Of a DNA stretch of 64,000 bases, positions 30,424-40,703 are shown in pieces. Position 1 is the stretch's first letter, and every line of letters begins with the position of its first letter. The notes beneath the pieces were generated by a model. It saw only the letters and a list, made by a program, of their open reading frames with translations. It did no database searches and had not been told where the DNA came from. The translations under genes and the position numbers were made by a program. This stretch comes from Arcobacter cryaerophilus gv. crypticus (GTDB taxonomy: Bacteria; Campylobacterota; Campylobacteria; Campylobacterales; Arcobacteraceae). The DNA lies in assembly GCF_002993025.1 (NCBI RefSeq), contig NZ_NXGI01000005.1, forward strand, positions 62,001 to 126,000. The letters are read 5' to 3'.

Positions 30424-31608
30424 ATGGCAAAAAGAACAAGAAAAAAACGAAAAATTTCACCTATAAAAAAAAGCTTAAGAAAAAGAAATCTTGCAAGAAA
30501 TTTTATAGTACTTTTAACTCTTATTTTTCTACTTCTACTATTTGCTTATTTTTTCTTAAGTAAAAATAATCAAACAGTAAAATCTTCTTCTAACAACAAT
30601 ATCTTACAATCTCAAAAATTATATACAAATGATGAAATTATGGAAGAAGTTATAGAAAGTCTAAATCCAGATAGTAAAAATAATATTTTAGAAAAAGATT
30701 TACAAACAGAAGAAAATAGAAAAGAAATTTTTGAAAAAGAACTAAAAAAAGATATTTTAAAAGAAGTTTTAGAAAGACAAAAAGAGATTGAAAAATTAAA
30801 AATTGAACAAAATATAGAAATAAAACAACCAAAAGAACCTTCAAAAGAGATAGAAGAAGAGATAATCGAAGAAAAATCTAAAATAGAAAAACCTATAATT
30901 AAAGAAACAAAACAATTAATAACAAAAAAAGATAGCTACAAATATGATTTAAAAACTAAACCAAAACTAGTAATTATAATAGATGATGTAGTAACAAAAT
31001 CACAAAAAGATAAAATTTTAAATATTGGATATCCTATAAATATGGCATTTTTACCACCTAATGGTGCACAAAAAGAGTCTGCTTCTATTGCACAAAATTT
31101 ACCTTTTCATATGATACATTTTCCAATGCAAGCTTCTAAAAACTTTAAAAATATTGAAAGTGATACTTTAAATATATCTGATAGTTATGAAAAAATAGAA
31201 GCTCGAGTAAAACAGCTTAGAGCTTTGTATCCAAATGCTATTTATACAAATAATCACACTGGTTCGGTTTTTACAGAAAATTATGAAGCGATGGATAAAC
31301 TTTTTCGTGCATTAAAAAAGTATAATTTTATATTCGTAGATAGTAAAACAACTCCAAACTCTGTAGCAAAAGAGTTATCTATAAAATATCAAATGCCATA
31401 TATTGTAAGAGATACTTTTTTAGATAATGACAGAAGCTTTACAGCTATTCAAAATCAGCTAAAAGATGCAATAAGAGTTGCTAAAAAACAAGGTTTTGCA
31501 ATAGCTATTGGACATCCTTATGAAGTTACTTTCAAAGTTTTAAAAGAGTCAAAACATCTTTTAAACGATGTTGAACCGATATTTTTAAACAAACTTCCAT
31601 ATTTATAA
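30424..31608 (+). CDS. Divergent polysaccharide deacetylase family protein
   Basis: 394-residue membrane-anchored protein. A very basic N-terminus (RTRKKRKISPIKKSLRKRN) and one transmembrane segment (about 24-46) precede a long charged coiled-coil-like linker. The C-terminal half (about 178-394) is a divergent polysaccharide deacetylase domain: KPKLVIIIDD, INMAFLPP, FHMIHFPMQA, NNHTGS and AIGHPY. The function in the family is not firmly known; a role on periplasmic glycan is inference. The order ilvC-this gene-dprA is conserved in C. jejuni. Confidence 0.88.
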   Translation: MAKRTRKKRKISPIKKSLRKRNLARNFIVLLTLIFLLLLFAYFFLSKNNQTVKSSSNNNILQSQKLYTNDEIMEEVIESLNPDSKNNILEKDLQTEENRKEIFEKELKKDILKEVLERQKEIEKLKIEQNIEIKQPKEPSKEIEEEIIEEKSKIEKPIIKETKQLITKKDSYKYDLKTKPKLVIIIDDVVTKSQKDKILNIGYPINMAFLPPNGAQKESASIAQNLPFHMIHFPMQASKNFKNIESDTLNISDSYEKIEARVKQLRALYPNAIYTNNHTGSVFTENYEAMDKLFRALKKYNFIFVDSKTTPNSVAKELSIKYQMPYIVRDTFLDNDRSFTAIQNQLKDAIRVAKKQGFAIAIGHPYEVTFKVLKESKHLLNDVEPIFLNKLPYL

Positions 31609-31650
31609 AAATTTAGTTAAAATAAATACAAAAATTATCAAGGGTTTTTT

Positions 31651-32433
31651 ATGATAAATCAATTTGATTTTAAAATCAAAGAACTTGAAGCTATGAAAAA
31701 ATACCCAAAAGAGCTCTATTTTATAGGAAATAGTGAACTTTTAAAAAGAAAAAAAATCTCAATTGTAGGCACAAGAAGACCATCAAGTTATACAAAAGAG
31801 TTTACATATAAATTAGCTTCAAAACTATCTTTAAATGGAATTTGTATAGTAAGTGGTGCTGCCATGGGAGTTGATAGTATAGCTCATAGTGGAGCTGGAG
31901 TAAATAACACAATTGCAGTTGTAGCAAATGGTTTGGATATAAGATATCCAACTGTGAACAAAAATCAAATTGTTGAGATTGAGAAAAATGGTTTAATTAT
32001 TTCAAGTTTTAAAGAGGGCGAAAAAGCAAGAATCTATAGTTTTGTACAAAGAAATGAAATAGTTGTAGCTTTGGGTGAAAAATTAATAGTTACTCAAGCT
32101 GATTTAAACTCTGGAAGTATGACATCTGTGGAATTTGCACTTAAACAAAACAAAGAGATTTTTGTTTTACCACATAGAATAAATGAAAGCTTAGCCACAA
32201 ATGAATTAATCAAAAAAGGCTTAGCAAAAGCAATTTATGATATTGATGAATTTATACAAAATATTGTTGGAGTTGGGCTTTTTGAGTTTGAAAATAGCTT
32301 TGATGAGATTTTAGAATATTGCAAAAATAACCCAATTTATGATGAAGTACTCTTAAAATATCCAGATAAAATTTTGGAATATGAGTTAGATGGCAAAATA
32401 TCTATCAAAGATGGAAAAGTTTTTGTACTCTAA
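31651..32433 (+). CDS. dprA: DNA-processing protein DprA
   Basis: Rossmann-like protein that loads RecA on incoming single-stranded DNA during natural transformation. Motifs SIVGTRRPSSYTKEF, IVSGAAMGVDSIAHSGA, VANGLDIRYP and LVTQADLNSGSMT-type (here IVTQADLNSGSMT) are intact. At 260 residues it is the compact form, with a short C-terminal region instead of the winged helix found in longer homologues. The presence of DprA with the A24 peptidase at 51.6 kb fits a competent organism. Confidence 0.93.
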   Translation: MINQFDFKIKELEAMKKYPKELYFIGNSELLKRKKISIVGTRRPSSYTKEFTYKLASKLSLNGICIVSGAAMGVDSIAHSGAGVNNTIAVVANGLDIRYPTVNKNQIVEIEKNGLIISSFKEGEKARIYSFVQRNEIVVALGEKLIVTQADLNSGSMTSVEFALKQNKEIFVLPHRINESLATNELIKKGLAKAIYDIDEFIQNIVGVGLFEFENSFDEILEYCKNNPIYDEVLLKYPDKILEYELDGKISIKDGKVFVL

Positions 32434-32439
32434 TCACAA

Positions 32440-32472
32440 ATATTAATAGATATAAAATATATCTATTAATAT
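32440..32472. terminator. Convergent hairpin dprA / murC
   Basis: 15-bp perfect stem of almost only A/T (32440-32454 and 32458-32472) with an AAA loop. The right arm contains the murC stop codon. It probably separates the two converging transcripts. Confidence 0.65.
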
Positions 32473-33770
32473 CTTAATTGATAAGTAATATCTCCAGCTC
32501 CAACGCCTAAAAATATTCCCTCATCATAAGTTTTTATGATTTTATCATCTTTTATAAGCTCGATTTTACCTTTATAAGAAACTATTCTATCTGCAAAAAT
32601 AGGATTATAACTAGCAAACTCTTTTTCAAAATCAATATCTATTTTTTTCTCACCAGCAACTGTCCAAAGTGGAAGAATAATAAGCTCATCACATCTTCTA
32701 AAACATTTTTTAAAACCTTCAAGATTATCTGCTGTTCTACTATATTTATGAGGTTGCCAAAGAACTATTCTGTTATTAAAGTTTGTAAGATTGTCATATA
32801 ACTCAACTGATTTCATAGTTGCTTCAATTTCTGTTGGGTGATGTGCATAATCATCAATTACTACAAATTTTTCATTTGATTGAACGACATCAAATCTCTT
32901 TTTAATACCTTTATAGTTTAAAAGATTTTTTCTAATAGTCTCAATATCAAGCTCATTTAAAGCGGCCATTATTGCCAAAGAAGCATTTGAAGCTATATGA
33001 AACCCAAATCCCCAAACCTCAAAAGTACCATAATCTTTTAAATCAAATTTAGTACAAGGTTGTCCATCTTTTAAAGTGTAACAAAGATTTTTTATATCTT
33101 TTGATGGATAAAAATATGTTGCATCTTCAATTTTTAATTTTTGGACATCTTTATCCTCAGCATTTACAACTCTTTTTTTTGCCAAATTTAAAAAAGTTTC
33201 ATATGATTCATAAAATTTATCATAATCGTAGTGATAATACTCCATATGCTCAGGCTCCGCATTTGTAACTATTGCACAATATGGATTTGAAAGTAAAAAA
33301 GAGGCATCGCTTTCATCAGCTTCAAATGCAACTGTTTTATCTACATATCTAAAATTACTTCCAAACTCTTTTGAAATAGCACCAATTAATGCACTACTTT
33401 GTAAAATTGTTGCTAATATTGCTGTTGTTGTTGATTTTCCATGAGCTCCAGCAACACAGTAATTTTTCTTATCTCCTAAAATTATAGGAAGTGCTTCTTT
33501 TCTTGAAAGAGTTCTTATTTGTTTAAGTCTTGCTTCTATAAGTTCTGGGTTTTCATCTGTAACTGCTGCTGAATAAATTACTAAATCTAAATCATCCGTT
33601 ATATTTTTTGCCTTTTGTGGACAAAATACTTTTATACCCTCTTTTTCTAAATCTTTTGTAATTGAAGAGCTTTTCATATCACTTCCACTAACACTATGCC
33701 CATCAAAGTTCAAAAATCTAGCTAGTGCTGAAAGACCAATTCCTCCAATTCCTATAAAATGAACTTTCAA
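32466..33770 (-). CDS. murC: UDP-N-acetylmuramate--L-alanine ligase
   Basis: Adds L-alanine to UDP-MurNAc, the first amino acid of the peptidoglycan stem. Mur ligase motifs are clear: HFIGIGGIGLSALARFL (N-terminal UDP site), GAHGKSTTTAIL (P-loop, about 108-119), EADESDASF, and the C-terminal DDYAHHPTEIEAT. Length 434 is normal. It follows the unknown gene by a single base, in one - strand run with the RCK-like gene. Confidence 0.97.
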   Translation of the reverse strand: MKVHFIGIGGIGLSALARFLNFDGHSVSGSDMKSSSITKDLEKEGIKVFCPQKAKNITDDLDLVIYSAAVTDENPELIEARLKQIRTLSRKEALPIILGDKKNYCVAGAHGKSTTTAILATILQSSALIGAISKEFGSNFRYVDKTVAFEADESDASFLLSNPYCAIVTNAEPEHMEYYHYDYDKFYESYETFLNLAKKRVVNAEDKDVQKLKIEDATYFYPSKDIKNLCYTLKDGQPCTKFDLKDYGTFEVWGFGFHIASNASLAIMAALNELDIETIRKNLLNYKGIKKRFDVVQSNEKFVVIDDYAHHPTEIEATMKSVELYDNLTNFNNRIVLWQPHKYSRTADNLEGFKKCFRRCDELIILPLWTVAGEKKIDIDFEKEFASYNPIFADRIVSYKGKIELIKDDKIIKTYDEGIFLGVGAGDITYQLRY

Positions 33771-33771
33771 T

Positions 33772-34359
33772 TTATTTCCTTTTTTCGATTAAATGTTTTA
33801 AATTTTCATACTCTTTTTGTAGAAACTCTTGATTATTTTTCAAAAAATCATCTACATCAAAGTTAAAACTTGTAATAAAATAGCCATACTCTTCTTTAGA
33901 TTCAAGTTCATATTTATTCACAAACTCTTCATAAAAATCTTCAAAATCAAGCTCTTTTGATAAATAAATGATTAAAATTTCCATATTTTTTTTCAAAAAC
34001 TCATCATTAATACTATTTGCAAGAGTAAAAAATAGTGCTTTTGCTAATTCAAAATCACTATTTGACCATTTTTCAATAGCAAGTTCATAAAAAGCTCTAA
34101 TAGTTAAAAAATCAATATTTTCTAATTTTAATAACTCATTTTTCTCTAATTTTTCTTGAAGATTAAGAGTAGCAACTTTTAAAATCTCATCATAAATTTT
34201 GTTTGTTTTTTCTTCTTCTAAATCTAAAACTAGCATAGTGTCTAAAATTTCATACATCATCTCTATATTTTGATTATTTATTGAATTTTGCATTGCTGCT
34301 TCTAAATATATTAGAAAATCTGGATTTGTTCTAGCTTCGTTTAAATCATCTTTGTTCAT
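33772..34359 (-). CDS. Acidic helical protein of unknown function
   Basis: Not recognised. 195 residues, no signal peptide or membrane segment, strongly acidic, and mostly predicted helix by eye (repeating Leu/Ile with Glu/Lys). The central part (ATLNLQEKLEKNELLKL; YELAIEKWSNSDFELAKALFF) resembles tetratricopeptide-like helical pairs but without a clean consensus. The ATG overlaps the upstream RCK-like gene stop by 4 bp, and murC starts 1 bp after its stop, so it is tightly coupled to both. Confidence 0.75.
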   Translation of the reverse strand: MNKDDLNEARTNPDFLIYLEAAMQNSINNQNIEMMYEILDTMLVLDLEEEKTNKIYDEILKVATLNLQEKLEKNELLKLENIDFLTIRAFYELAIEKWSNSDFELAKALFFTLANSINDEFLKKNMEILIIYLSKELDFEDFYEEFVNKYELESKEEYGYFITSFNFDVDDFLKNNQEFLQKEYENLKHLIEKRK

Positions 34360-35795
34360 TTTTGTACCTGTTCTTCAGAAATTGGGATTAAGATTTGATT
34401 AAATTTATTCATATCAAAAGCAACTAAATCACTATTTGTATAGAAAAATTTAATAAATGACCTTTTTTTAAACATTTTTTGTTTTAAAGGTAATATTTGC
34501 AACATCTCTTTTTGTTTTTTTAACTCTCGTATTGGATTTTCAACACCTTTTATAATCTCTAGTTTTTCATTAAAAATTTTTGCCAGATTTTCATAGTGGT
34601 CTAGTAAACTTACTTGATTGTCTTTTTGTCCTATTGGATCATAATCAAATATTTTTGTTTTTAATTTTAATTGAGTTGCAACATCAAAAACTATTGGCGA
34701 AATCTGTTCATAACTTGCACTATCATTTAGAACAATTCCAACATTTTTTGAAGCTTTTAAACTCTCTTCTCCTATTTTAAAAATTGGAATTTTTAACTCC
34801 AAAAGAAAACTTAATTTATACAAATCTTTAAACATAGATTTTGTCAAAACAAGCAAACCAATATTATATTTTCTGCTATCTTCTTTAATTATCTCTTTAA
34901 ATCCTAAATTTGCATAATCTATTTGTAAAATTATTGTAGGAAAATATTTTAATTCATTTTTTATAAGTTCCATAATTCCTACAGTTGTAGGTCTTGTAAC
35001 TTTTACAATAAGTAAAGAGTTTTTTAATTTTTCATTTAGATATTTTACTTCATTAAGAGCTTTTTTTACACTCTTTTCATCTTCTAAATATAGATCTAAA
35101 TATAAATAGATTTTACTTCCAAATGGCATAGGAAATTGACCTTGAGTTTTTCCTATAACATTATAAATATTCATTAAAACAGTTGGTCTTCCAATAACCA
35201 AAATCAAATCATTTGGTTTTAAAACTAAAGATGATTTTAGATTCATTAATTTTTGATTTCTATAAAGCCCAAAAATTCTCCAATCTTTTTGCTCAATAGA
35301 ATCAATAGAACGATAAGCATAAGAGCTTCCAAATGGAATTTTTATCTCCATTATTTCGCCTTGTTTTAAACCAATATTTTGAGCTAAAACTGGTACATTT
35401 GGTAATCTTTCAACCATTCCATTTGCTAAAACATCAATTCCTTTGTAAACGCTAACCATTGGGTCTTTTATATTAATTCCCCAATAATCTAAAATAGTAA
35501 TTTGAAGATTTTTTTTATATTCTCTAATATTTTTAATAACACTCATCATCTCATCTTTTGAGCTAAGTGCCATCAAAACTTCACTATGAATATTTTTGTC
35601 AAGAACCATTGATAATTTTGAATTTGAAGTAGGATCAAATTTATAGAATGTAAAATTTGAGGGTTTTTGAATAGGTAAAATCACATCATTCATATACACA
35701 ACATCATAGTTGTTATCGCCTGTATTTGACTCTACAATTCTCTGCAAAAGCTTCTTTGCAACTATTCCATCAAGTATAATTAATATCTTTTTCAT
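34356..35795 (-). CDS. RCK/TrkA-C domain protein (COG3400-like)
   Basis: 479-residue soluble protein. The N-terminus looks like a Rossmann unit (MKKILIILDGIVAKKLLQRI). A TrkA-C/RCK-C-like domain follows at about residues 145-225 (LKQGEIMEIKIPFGSSYAYR, LKPNDLILVIGRP), as in potassium-transport regulators. The C-terminal half is a second alpha/beta region I cannot name. No membrane segments are seen, so it would need a separate channel or transporter. Homologues are known in other Campylobacterota as an uncharacterised conserved family. It heads the run to murC. Confidence 0.75.
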   Translation of the reverse strand: MKKILIILDGIVAKKLLQRIVESNTGDNNYDVVYMNDVILPIQKPSNFTFYKFDPTSNSKLSMVLDKNIHSEVLMALSSKDEMMSVIKNIREYKKNLQITILDYWGINIKDPMVSVYKGIDVLANGMVERLPNVPVLAQNIGLKQGEIMEIKIPFGSSYAYRSIDSIEQKDWRIFGLYRNQKLMNLKSSLVLKPNDLILVIGRPTVLMNIYNVIGKTQGQFPMPFGSKIYLYLDLYLEDEKSVKKALNEVKYLNEKLKNSLLIVKVTRPTTVGIMELIKNELKYFPTIILQIDYANLGFKEIIKEDSRKYNIGLLVLTKSMFKDLYKLSFLLELKIPIFKIGEESLKASKNVGIVLNDSASYEQISPIVFDVATQLKLKTKIFDYDPIGQKDNQVSLLDHYENLAKIFNEKLEIIKGVENPIRELKKQKEMLQILPLKQKMFKKRSFIKFFYTNSDLVAFDMNKFNQILIPISEEQVQK

Positions 35796-35840
35796 GGGCG
35801 AAATTATATCTTAAAAAGTTTAATAGTAGATTTTAGATAG

Positions 35841-36998
<1,158 letters not shown>

Positions 36999-37045
36999 AT
37001 CTTTTTTTTGATAAAATAAAAACTTTAAAAATAAAGGAAAAATTT

Positions 37046-37339
37046 ATGATAACTGTAGATGATAATTTAATAGCAAAATTAGAAAAACTTTCAAGTTTAA
37101 AAATAGAAGATGATAAAAAAGAGAAAATAAAAAGTGATATTTCTCAAATGCTTGAGTTTGTAAACAACTTAAATGAAGTTGATGTTTCAAATGTTGAAGC
37201 AATAGCAAGTACAGTAAAAGGTGGAACTCCTTTTAGAGAAGATATTGCAGTTTCAAGCAAAGAGATTTCTGATGCAATTTTAAAAAATGCGCCAAAAAGT
37301 GAAGATAACTACTTTGTAGTTCCAAAAATTATAGAGTAA
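37046..37339 (+). CDS. gatC: Glutamyl/aspartyl-tRNA amidotransferase subunit C
   Basis: Small stabilising subunit of the GatCAB complex that makes Gln-tRNA(Gln) and Asn-tRNA(Asn) by transamidation. The 97-residue protein has the standard layout: LIAKLEKLSSLKI, then ISQMLEFVNNLNEVDVSNVE, then PFREDIAV and a C-terminal NYFVVPKIIE. gatA and gatB are not next to it. AAGGAAAA precedes the ATG. Confidence 0.94.
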   Translation: MITVDDNLIAKLEKLSSLKIEDDKKEKIKSDISQMLEFVNNLNEVDVSNVEAIASTVKGGTPFREDIAVSSKEISDAILKNAPKSEDNYFVVPKIIE

Positions 37340-37343
37340 AAAC

Positions 37344-37685
37344 ATGATAAAAGTTTACGGAATAAAAACTTGTGGAAGTGTGCGAAATGCTTTGAAATTT
37401 TTCAAAGAAAACAATATAGAAGTTGATTTTGTAGATTTTAAAACTACAAAAATAGATTTAGAAACTGTCAAAAAATGGTCACAAAAAGTTGATATAAATA
37501 TTCTTTTTAACTCAAAAGGGACTAAGTATAAAACTATGAATTTAAAAGAGTTAAATCTTGATGAGCAAGGTAAAAAAGAGCATTTAGCAAATGAACCTAT
37601 GCTTTTTAAAAGACCTGTTATAGAGTATGATGACAAACTTCTAGTTGCTTGGAATGAAGAGGAGTATAAGAAGATTTTTTTATAA
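37344..37685 (+). CDS. ArsC/Spx family protein (YffB-like)
   Basis: 113-residue thioredoxin-fold protein of the ArsC/Spx superfamily. It begins with the family's first strand and cysteine (IKVYGIKTCGSVRNALKFF), and has LFNSKGTKYKTMNL and FKRPVIEYDDKLLVAW in the usual places. There is a single active-site cysteine (C11) rather than a CXXC pair, as in YffB-type glutathione-dependent reductases. True arsenate reduction is unproven. It starts 4 bp after gatC and its last 22 bases form part of a terminator stem. Confidence 0.88.
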   Translation: MIKVYGIKTCGSVRNALKFFKENNIEVDFVDFKTTKIDLETVKKWSQKVDINILFNSKGTKYKTMNLKELNLDEQGKKEHLANEPMLFKRPVIEYDDKLLVAWNEEEYKKIFL

Positions 37686-37697
37686 ATCTTCTTATAC
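37664..37697. terminator. Convergent terminator overlapping the ArsC-like gene end
   Basis: 14-bp perfect stem (37664-37677 and 37684-37697) with a TTTTAT loop. The left arm encodes the final residues of the ArsC-like protein and the stop lies in loop and right arm. cysS ends 15 bp further on. Confidence 0.75.
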
Positions 37698-37711
37698 AAC
37701 TTTAAAAAAAA

Positions 37712-39115
37712 TTATCTATACTCCCAAACAACTCCCAAAGCTGTATCCATAATTGAAATATTCATAGAAGATAATTCATCTCTTATGCTATCTGCTTTTG
37801 CAAAATCTTTATCTTTTTTCGCTTGAGTTCTTTTTAAAATTAACTCTTCTATTTGTTTTTTTAACTCTAAACTAACTCCAAATTGAAAATAAGAGAAAGC
37901 ATCACTTCCCCCAAAACCTAAAATAGTTTCAATAAACTTAATATTTGCAACTATCTCTTGTTTTAGAATCTTATCTTTTGAATTTTTATCCAAACTATCA
38001 TTTGAATTGTTTATAAATTCATCAATAGTAGCAAGTGCTAATGATGTATTTAAATCATCATTTAATGCTTCCAGAATAGTGTTTTCAAACTTTTCATTCA
38101 CTTTTGAAGCAGCTATTTCATAAACTCTTTTTTTCACTCTATAAAGTTTGTCTAGTCTTTTTTTTGAGACAAGTAAATCCTCTTCATTGAAGTTTATATT
38201 AGCTCTATACGAAGAACTAAGAAGATAAAATCTCACAACTTCTCCACTATAAGATTTTAAAACATCTTTTAAGAAAAATGAGTTCCCCAAAGATTTACTC
38301 ATCTTTTCACCATTTATATTTACAAAACCGTTGTGCATCCAATATTTTGCAAGATTTTGACCACTTGCGCATCTTGTTTGACTAGCTTCATTTTCATGAT
38401 GAGGAAAAAGTAAATCAGCTCCACCACAATGAATATCAATTTGAAAAGGCTCATCTTTATATGCTAAATGTTTTTCAATCATAGCACTACACTCAATATG
38501 CCATCCAGGACGACCTGCTCCAAAATTTGAAGCAAAAGATACATCAGTGGCTTTTTCAAATTTCCATAAAGCAAAATCAGAGCTATTTCTTTTTTGATTA
38601 TTTGTTTCAACTCTTGCAATTGAGTTTTCATCACTTGCTTGATGTGATAAAGAACCATAATAATTATCTTTTGAAACATCAAAATATACACTATCATCTG
38701 TTTTATATGCAACATCTTTTGAAAGTAAATTCTCTATCATATTTTTCATAGCATCAAGGTTTTCAGTAGCTTTTGGCTCAAAACTATTTGGTAAAATATT
38801 TAAAATTTCCATATCATTTTTATAAGTTTTTATATAAAAATTTGTAATTTCATCTAAAGATTTATCTTCTTCTTTCATCTTTTTGATAATCTTATCATCA
38901 ATATCAGTAAAATTTTTTGCAAAAACTACTTCATATCCATTTGCTTTTAAAACTCTATGAAGCAAATCAAAAGCAATAGCACTTCTTGCATGTCCCAAAT
39001 GAGAATTGTCATAAACAGTTGGTCCACAAACATAAATTTTTGCAATATTTGGTTTTAAAGATACAAATTCTACTTTTGATTTTTTTGATGTATCATAAAA
39101 ATATATCTTTTTCAT
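37712..39115 (-). CDS. cysS: Cysteine--tRNA ligase
   Basis: Class I synthetase for cysteine. The HIGH-type motif is SHLGHA in GPTVYDNSHLGHARSA (about 31-46), and the KMSKS loop appears as GEKMSKSLGNSF (near 268). Zinc ligands fit IYVCGPT, WHIECSAM and FPHHENE. The 467-residue length is normal. It starts 1 bp after nusA ends, so the two form one transcript. Confidence 0.97.
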   Translation of the reverse strand: MKKIYFYDTSKKSKVEFVSLKPNIAKIYVCGPTVYDNSHLGHARSAIAFDLLHRVLKANGYEVVFAKNFTDIDDKIIKKMKEEDKSLDEITNFYIKTYKNDMEILNILPNSFEPKATENLDAMKNMIENLLSKDVAYKTDDSVYFDVSKDNYYGSLSHQASDENSIARVETNNQKRNSSDFALWKFEKATDVSFASNFGAGRPGWHIECSAMIEKHLAYKDEPFQIDIHCGGADLLFPHHENEASQTRCASGQNLAKYWMHNGFVNINGEKMSKSLGNSFFLKDVLKSYSGEVVRFYLLSSSYRANINFNEEDLLVSKKRLDKLYRVKKRVYEIAASKVNEKFENTILEALNDDLNTSLALATIDEFINNSNDSLDKNSKDKILKQEIVANIKFIETILGFGGSDAFSYFQFGVSLELKKQIEELILKRTQAKKDKDFAKADSIRDELSSMNISIMDTALGVVWEYR

Positions 39116-39116
39116 A

Positions 39117-40286
39117 CTATTTAAATAGTGCCTCTAGGTTTGATGCATCTGTTATTTTTTCATCTTTTTTCATTTCAGAATTTGAAGATATTACACCTGT
39201 TTCAATCTCAACAATCTCTATATCATATTTTGTAAGCATAGAAGCTAATCTTATATTTAATCCAGCTTTCCCTATTGCTTTACTTTTTTGCTCACTATTG
39301 ATTGTAACAATTGCTTTACCTTTTTCACCATTTTTTGGATGTTCTTCTATTTTTACACTATTTACTAAAGCAGGACTTAAAGCACGAGCAATAAACATCT
39401 CAGGAACACTAGAATATTCTATACAATCGATATTTTCACCACTTAACTCTTTTGAAACGGCATTTATTCTAACACCTTTTACACCAACAATTGCTCCAAT
39501 TGCATCTATTTGTGGGCTTGTAGATATAAGTGCTATTTTTGATCTACTTCCAGGAATTCTAGCACTTGCTTCAATAATAATTTTTTCATCTTTAAGCTCT
39601 GGAACTTCTAATGTAAGCAAATTTTCCAAAAATTTAGGACTTGTTCTTGATAACTCTACCATCAAACCCATATTTTTATCAATATTTACAGATTTTACAA
39701 CTGCTTTAAGTGTATCTCCTACTTTAAAATGCTCACCTTTTATTCTATTTTTTCTTTGAAGAATACCTTTTATTTCACCTATTTCAATAAAAGTGCTTTC
39801 ATTTTTATCTACTCTTGTAACAACGGCAGATACAGTTTTTCCAACTTTTTCTTTATATTTTACCATGATATTTTCTTCTACAAATCTTTGAAGTTTGTAT
39901 TCAAAATTACTTGAAAGAATTGTTGCTGCATTTCTTCCCATATTTTCAAATTCCAACTCATAACTCAAAGAGTCTCCTAGTTCTAAATCACTATTGATAG
40001 ATTTTGCTTCATCTATTGCTATAAAATTCTCTTTATTTATAGGAGTTCCATCTTCATTTTCTAAATCTTCAAATAATCTTTTATCATCATTTGCTACAAC
40101 TTCTATTTTTTGAAAAAGTGTTAATTTTTTATTTGCTCTATCTACTTTTGCATCAAAAATCAAAGTATAATCAATCATTTTTTGAGCAGTTTTAATCAAA
40201 GCCTCTCTTAAAGCATTTTCTACATCATTGATCTTAAGACCCTTTTCGTAAGCTATTGAGTCTAAAATATCTATTATTTTATCCAT
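39117..40286 (-). CDS. nusA: Transcription termination/antitermination protein NusA
   Basis: RNA polymerase-associated pausing and termination factor. The N-terminal domain is followed by S1 (VSAVVTRVDKNESTFIEIG-like region), then KH1/KH2 with PGSRSKIALISTSPQIDAIG, AIVGVKGVRINAVSKELSGE and KAIGKAGLNIRLASMLT. At 389 residues it lacks the C-terminal acidic repeats of the enterobacterial protein, typical for this phylum. It is not in the rimP-infB operon here. A hairpin occupies its leader. Confidence 0.95.
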   Translation of the reverse strand: MDKIIDILDSIAYEKGLKINDVENALREALIKTAQKMIDYTLIFDAKVDRANKKLTLFQKIEVVANDDKRLFEDLENEDGTPINKENFIAIDEAKSINSDLELGDSLSYELEFENMGRNAATILSSNFEYKLQRFVEENIMVKYKEKVGKTVSAVVTRVDKNESTFIEIGEIKGILQRKNRIKGEHFKVGDTLKAVVKSVNIDKNMGLMVELSRTSPKFLENLLTLEVPELKDEKIIIEASARIPGSRSKIALISTSPQIDAIGAIVGVKGVRINAVSKELSGENIDCIEYSSVPEMFIARALSPALVNSVKIEEHPKNGEKGKAIVTINSEQKSKAIGKAGLNIRLASMLTKYDIEIVEIETGVISSNSEMKKDEKITDASNLEALFK

Positions 40287-40311
40287 AATTATATCCTATA
40301 GTTTTTTTTAA

Positions 40312-40340
40312 CATTGAAATGGTAGGTTTGATTTTCAATG
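40312..40340 (-). promoter_or_regulatory. Hairpin in the nusA leader
   Basis: CATTGAAA (40312-40319) pairs with TTTCAATG (40333-40340) around a 13-base loop, 26 bases upstream of the nusA ATG on the minus strand. A possible -10 (TATACT) lies upstream near 40358-40363. The function is unknown; autoregulation is only a guess. Confidence 0.35.
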
Positions 40341-40439
40341 CAAGTTTTAGGGCAATAGTATATCAAAAATACCTTTTATAGAAATTAAAGCAATTTTTCA
40401 CTAAAATATACGATTATTTGAAAAAAAAGGTTTAATGAA

Positions 40440-40682
40440 ATGGAATTATTACTTGCTAGAAATGAATTAAATGAAAAGCCAAAAAAAGTACAATTGGAAA
40501 AAATCAAAGATGAGTTAAAAAAAGAGGTTCAAAAAATACTTTACTTTGACAGAGAGAACTCTCACAAAGATATGATGGCTTTAGTTGAAGCTTTAGAAAA
40601 AGAGGGATTTAATATCTATTTTAGAGAGATTAAATTTGGATTAGCCGATGATGAGTATATGTATGAGGTTCATGCACTTTAA
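40440..40682 (+). CDS. HP0268-like small nuclease family protein
   Basis: 80-residue protein that matches the H. pylori HP0268 family in length, in the NSHKDMMALVEAL region and in the C-terminal DDEYMYEVHAL. HP0268 has been described as a small SMR-like nicking endonuclease/ribonuclease. It precedes miaB here as in H. pylori (HP0268-HP0269). AAAAGG lies before the ATG. Enzymatic activity of this copy is inferred from family only. Confidence 0.8.
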   Translation: MELLLARNELNEKPKKVQLEKIKDELKKEVQKILYFDRENSHKDMMALVEALEKEGFNIYFREIKFGLADDEYMYEVHAL

Positions 40683-40703
40683 TATTTTATAGTGATAAAA
40701 AAT

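Noticed and set aside
38986-39759. A 257-codon open frame on the + strand over cysS and nusA
   Set aside because: It lies fully antisense to two well-recognised genes, has an odd composition (Ser/Phe/Ile rich) and shows no family motif or ribosome binding site. It is a shadow of low-GC coding sequence.
40692-40703. GTG start for miaB
   Set aside because: Four extra residues without ribosome binding site; homologues start at the ATG at 40704.
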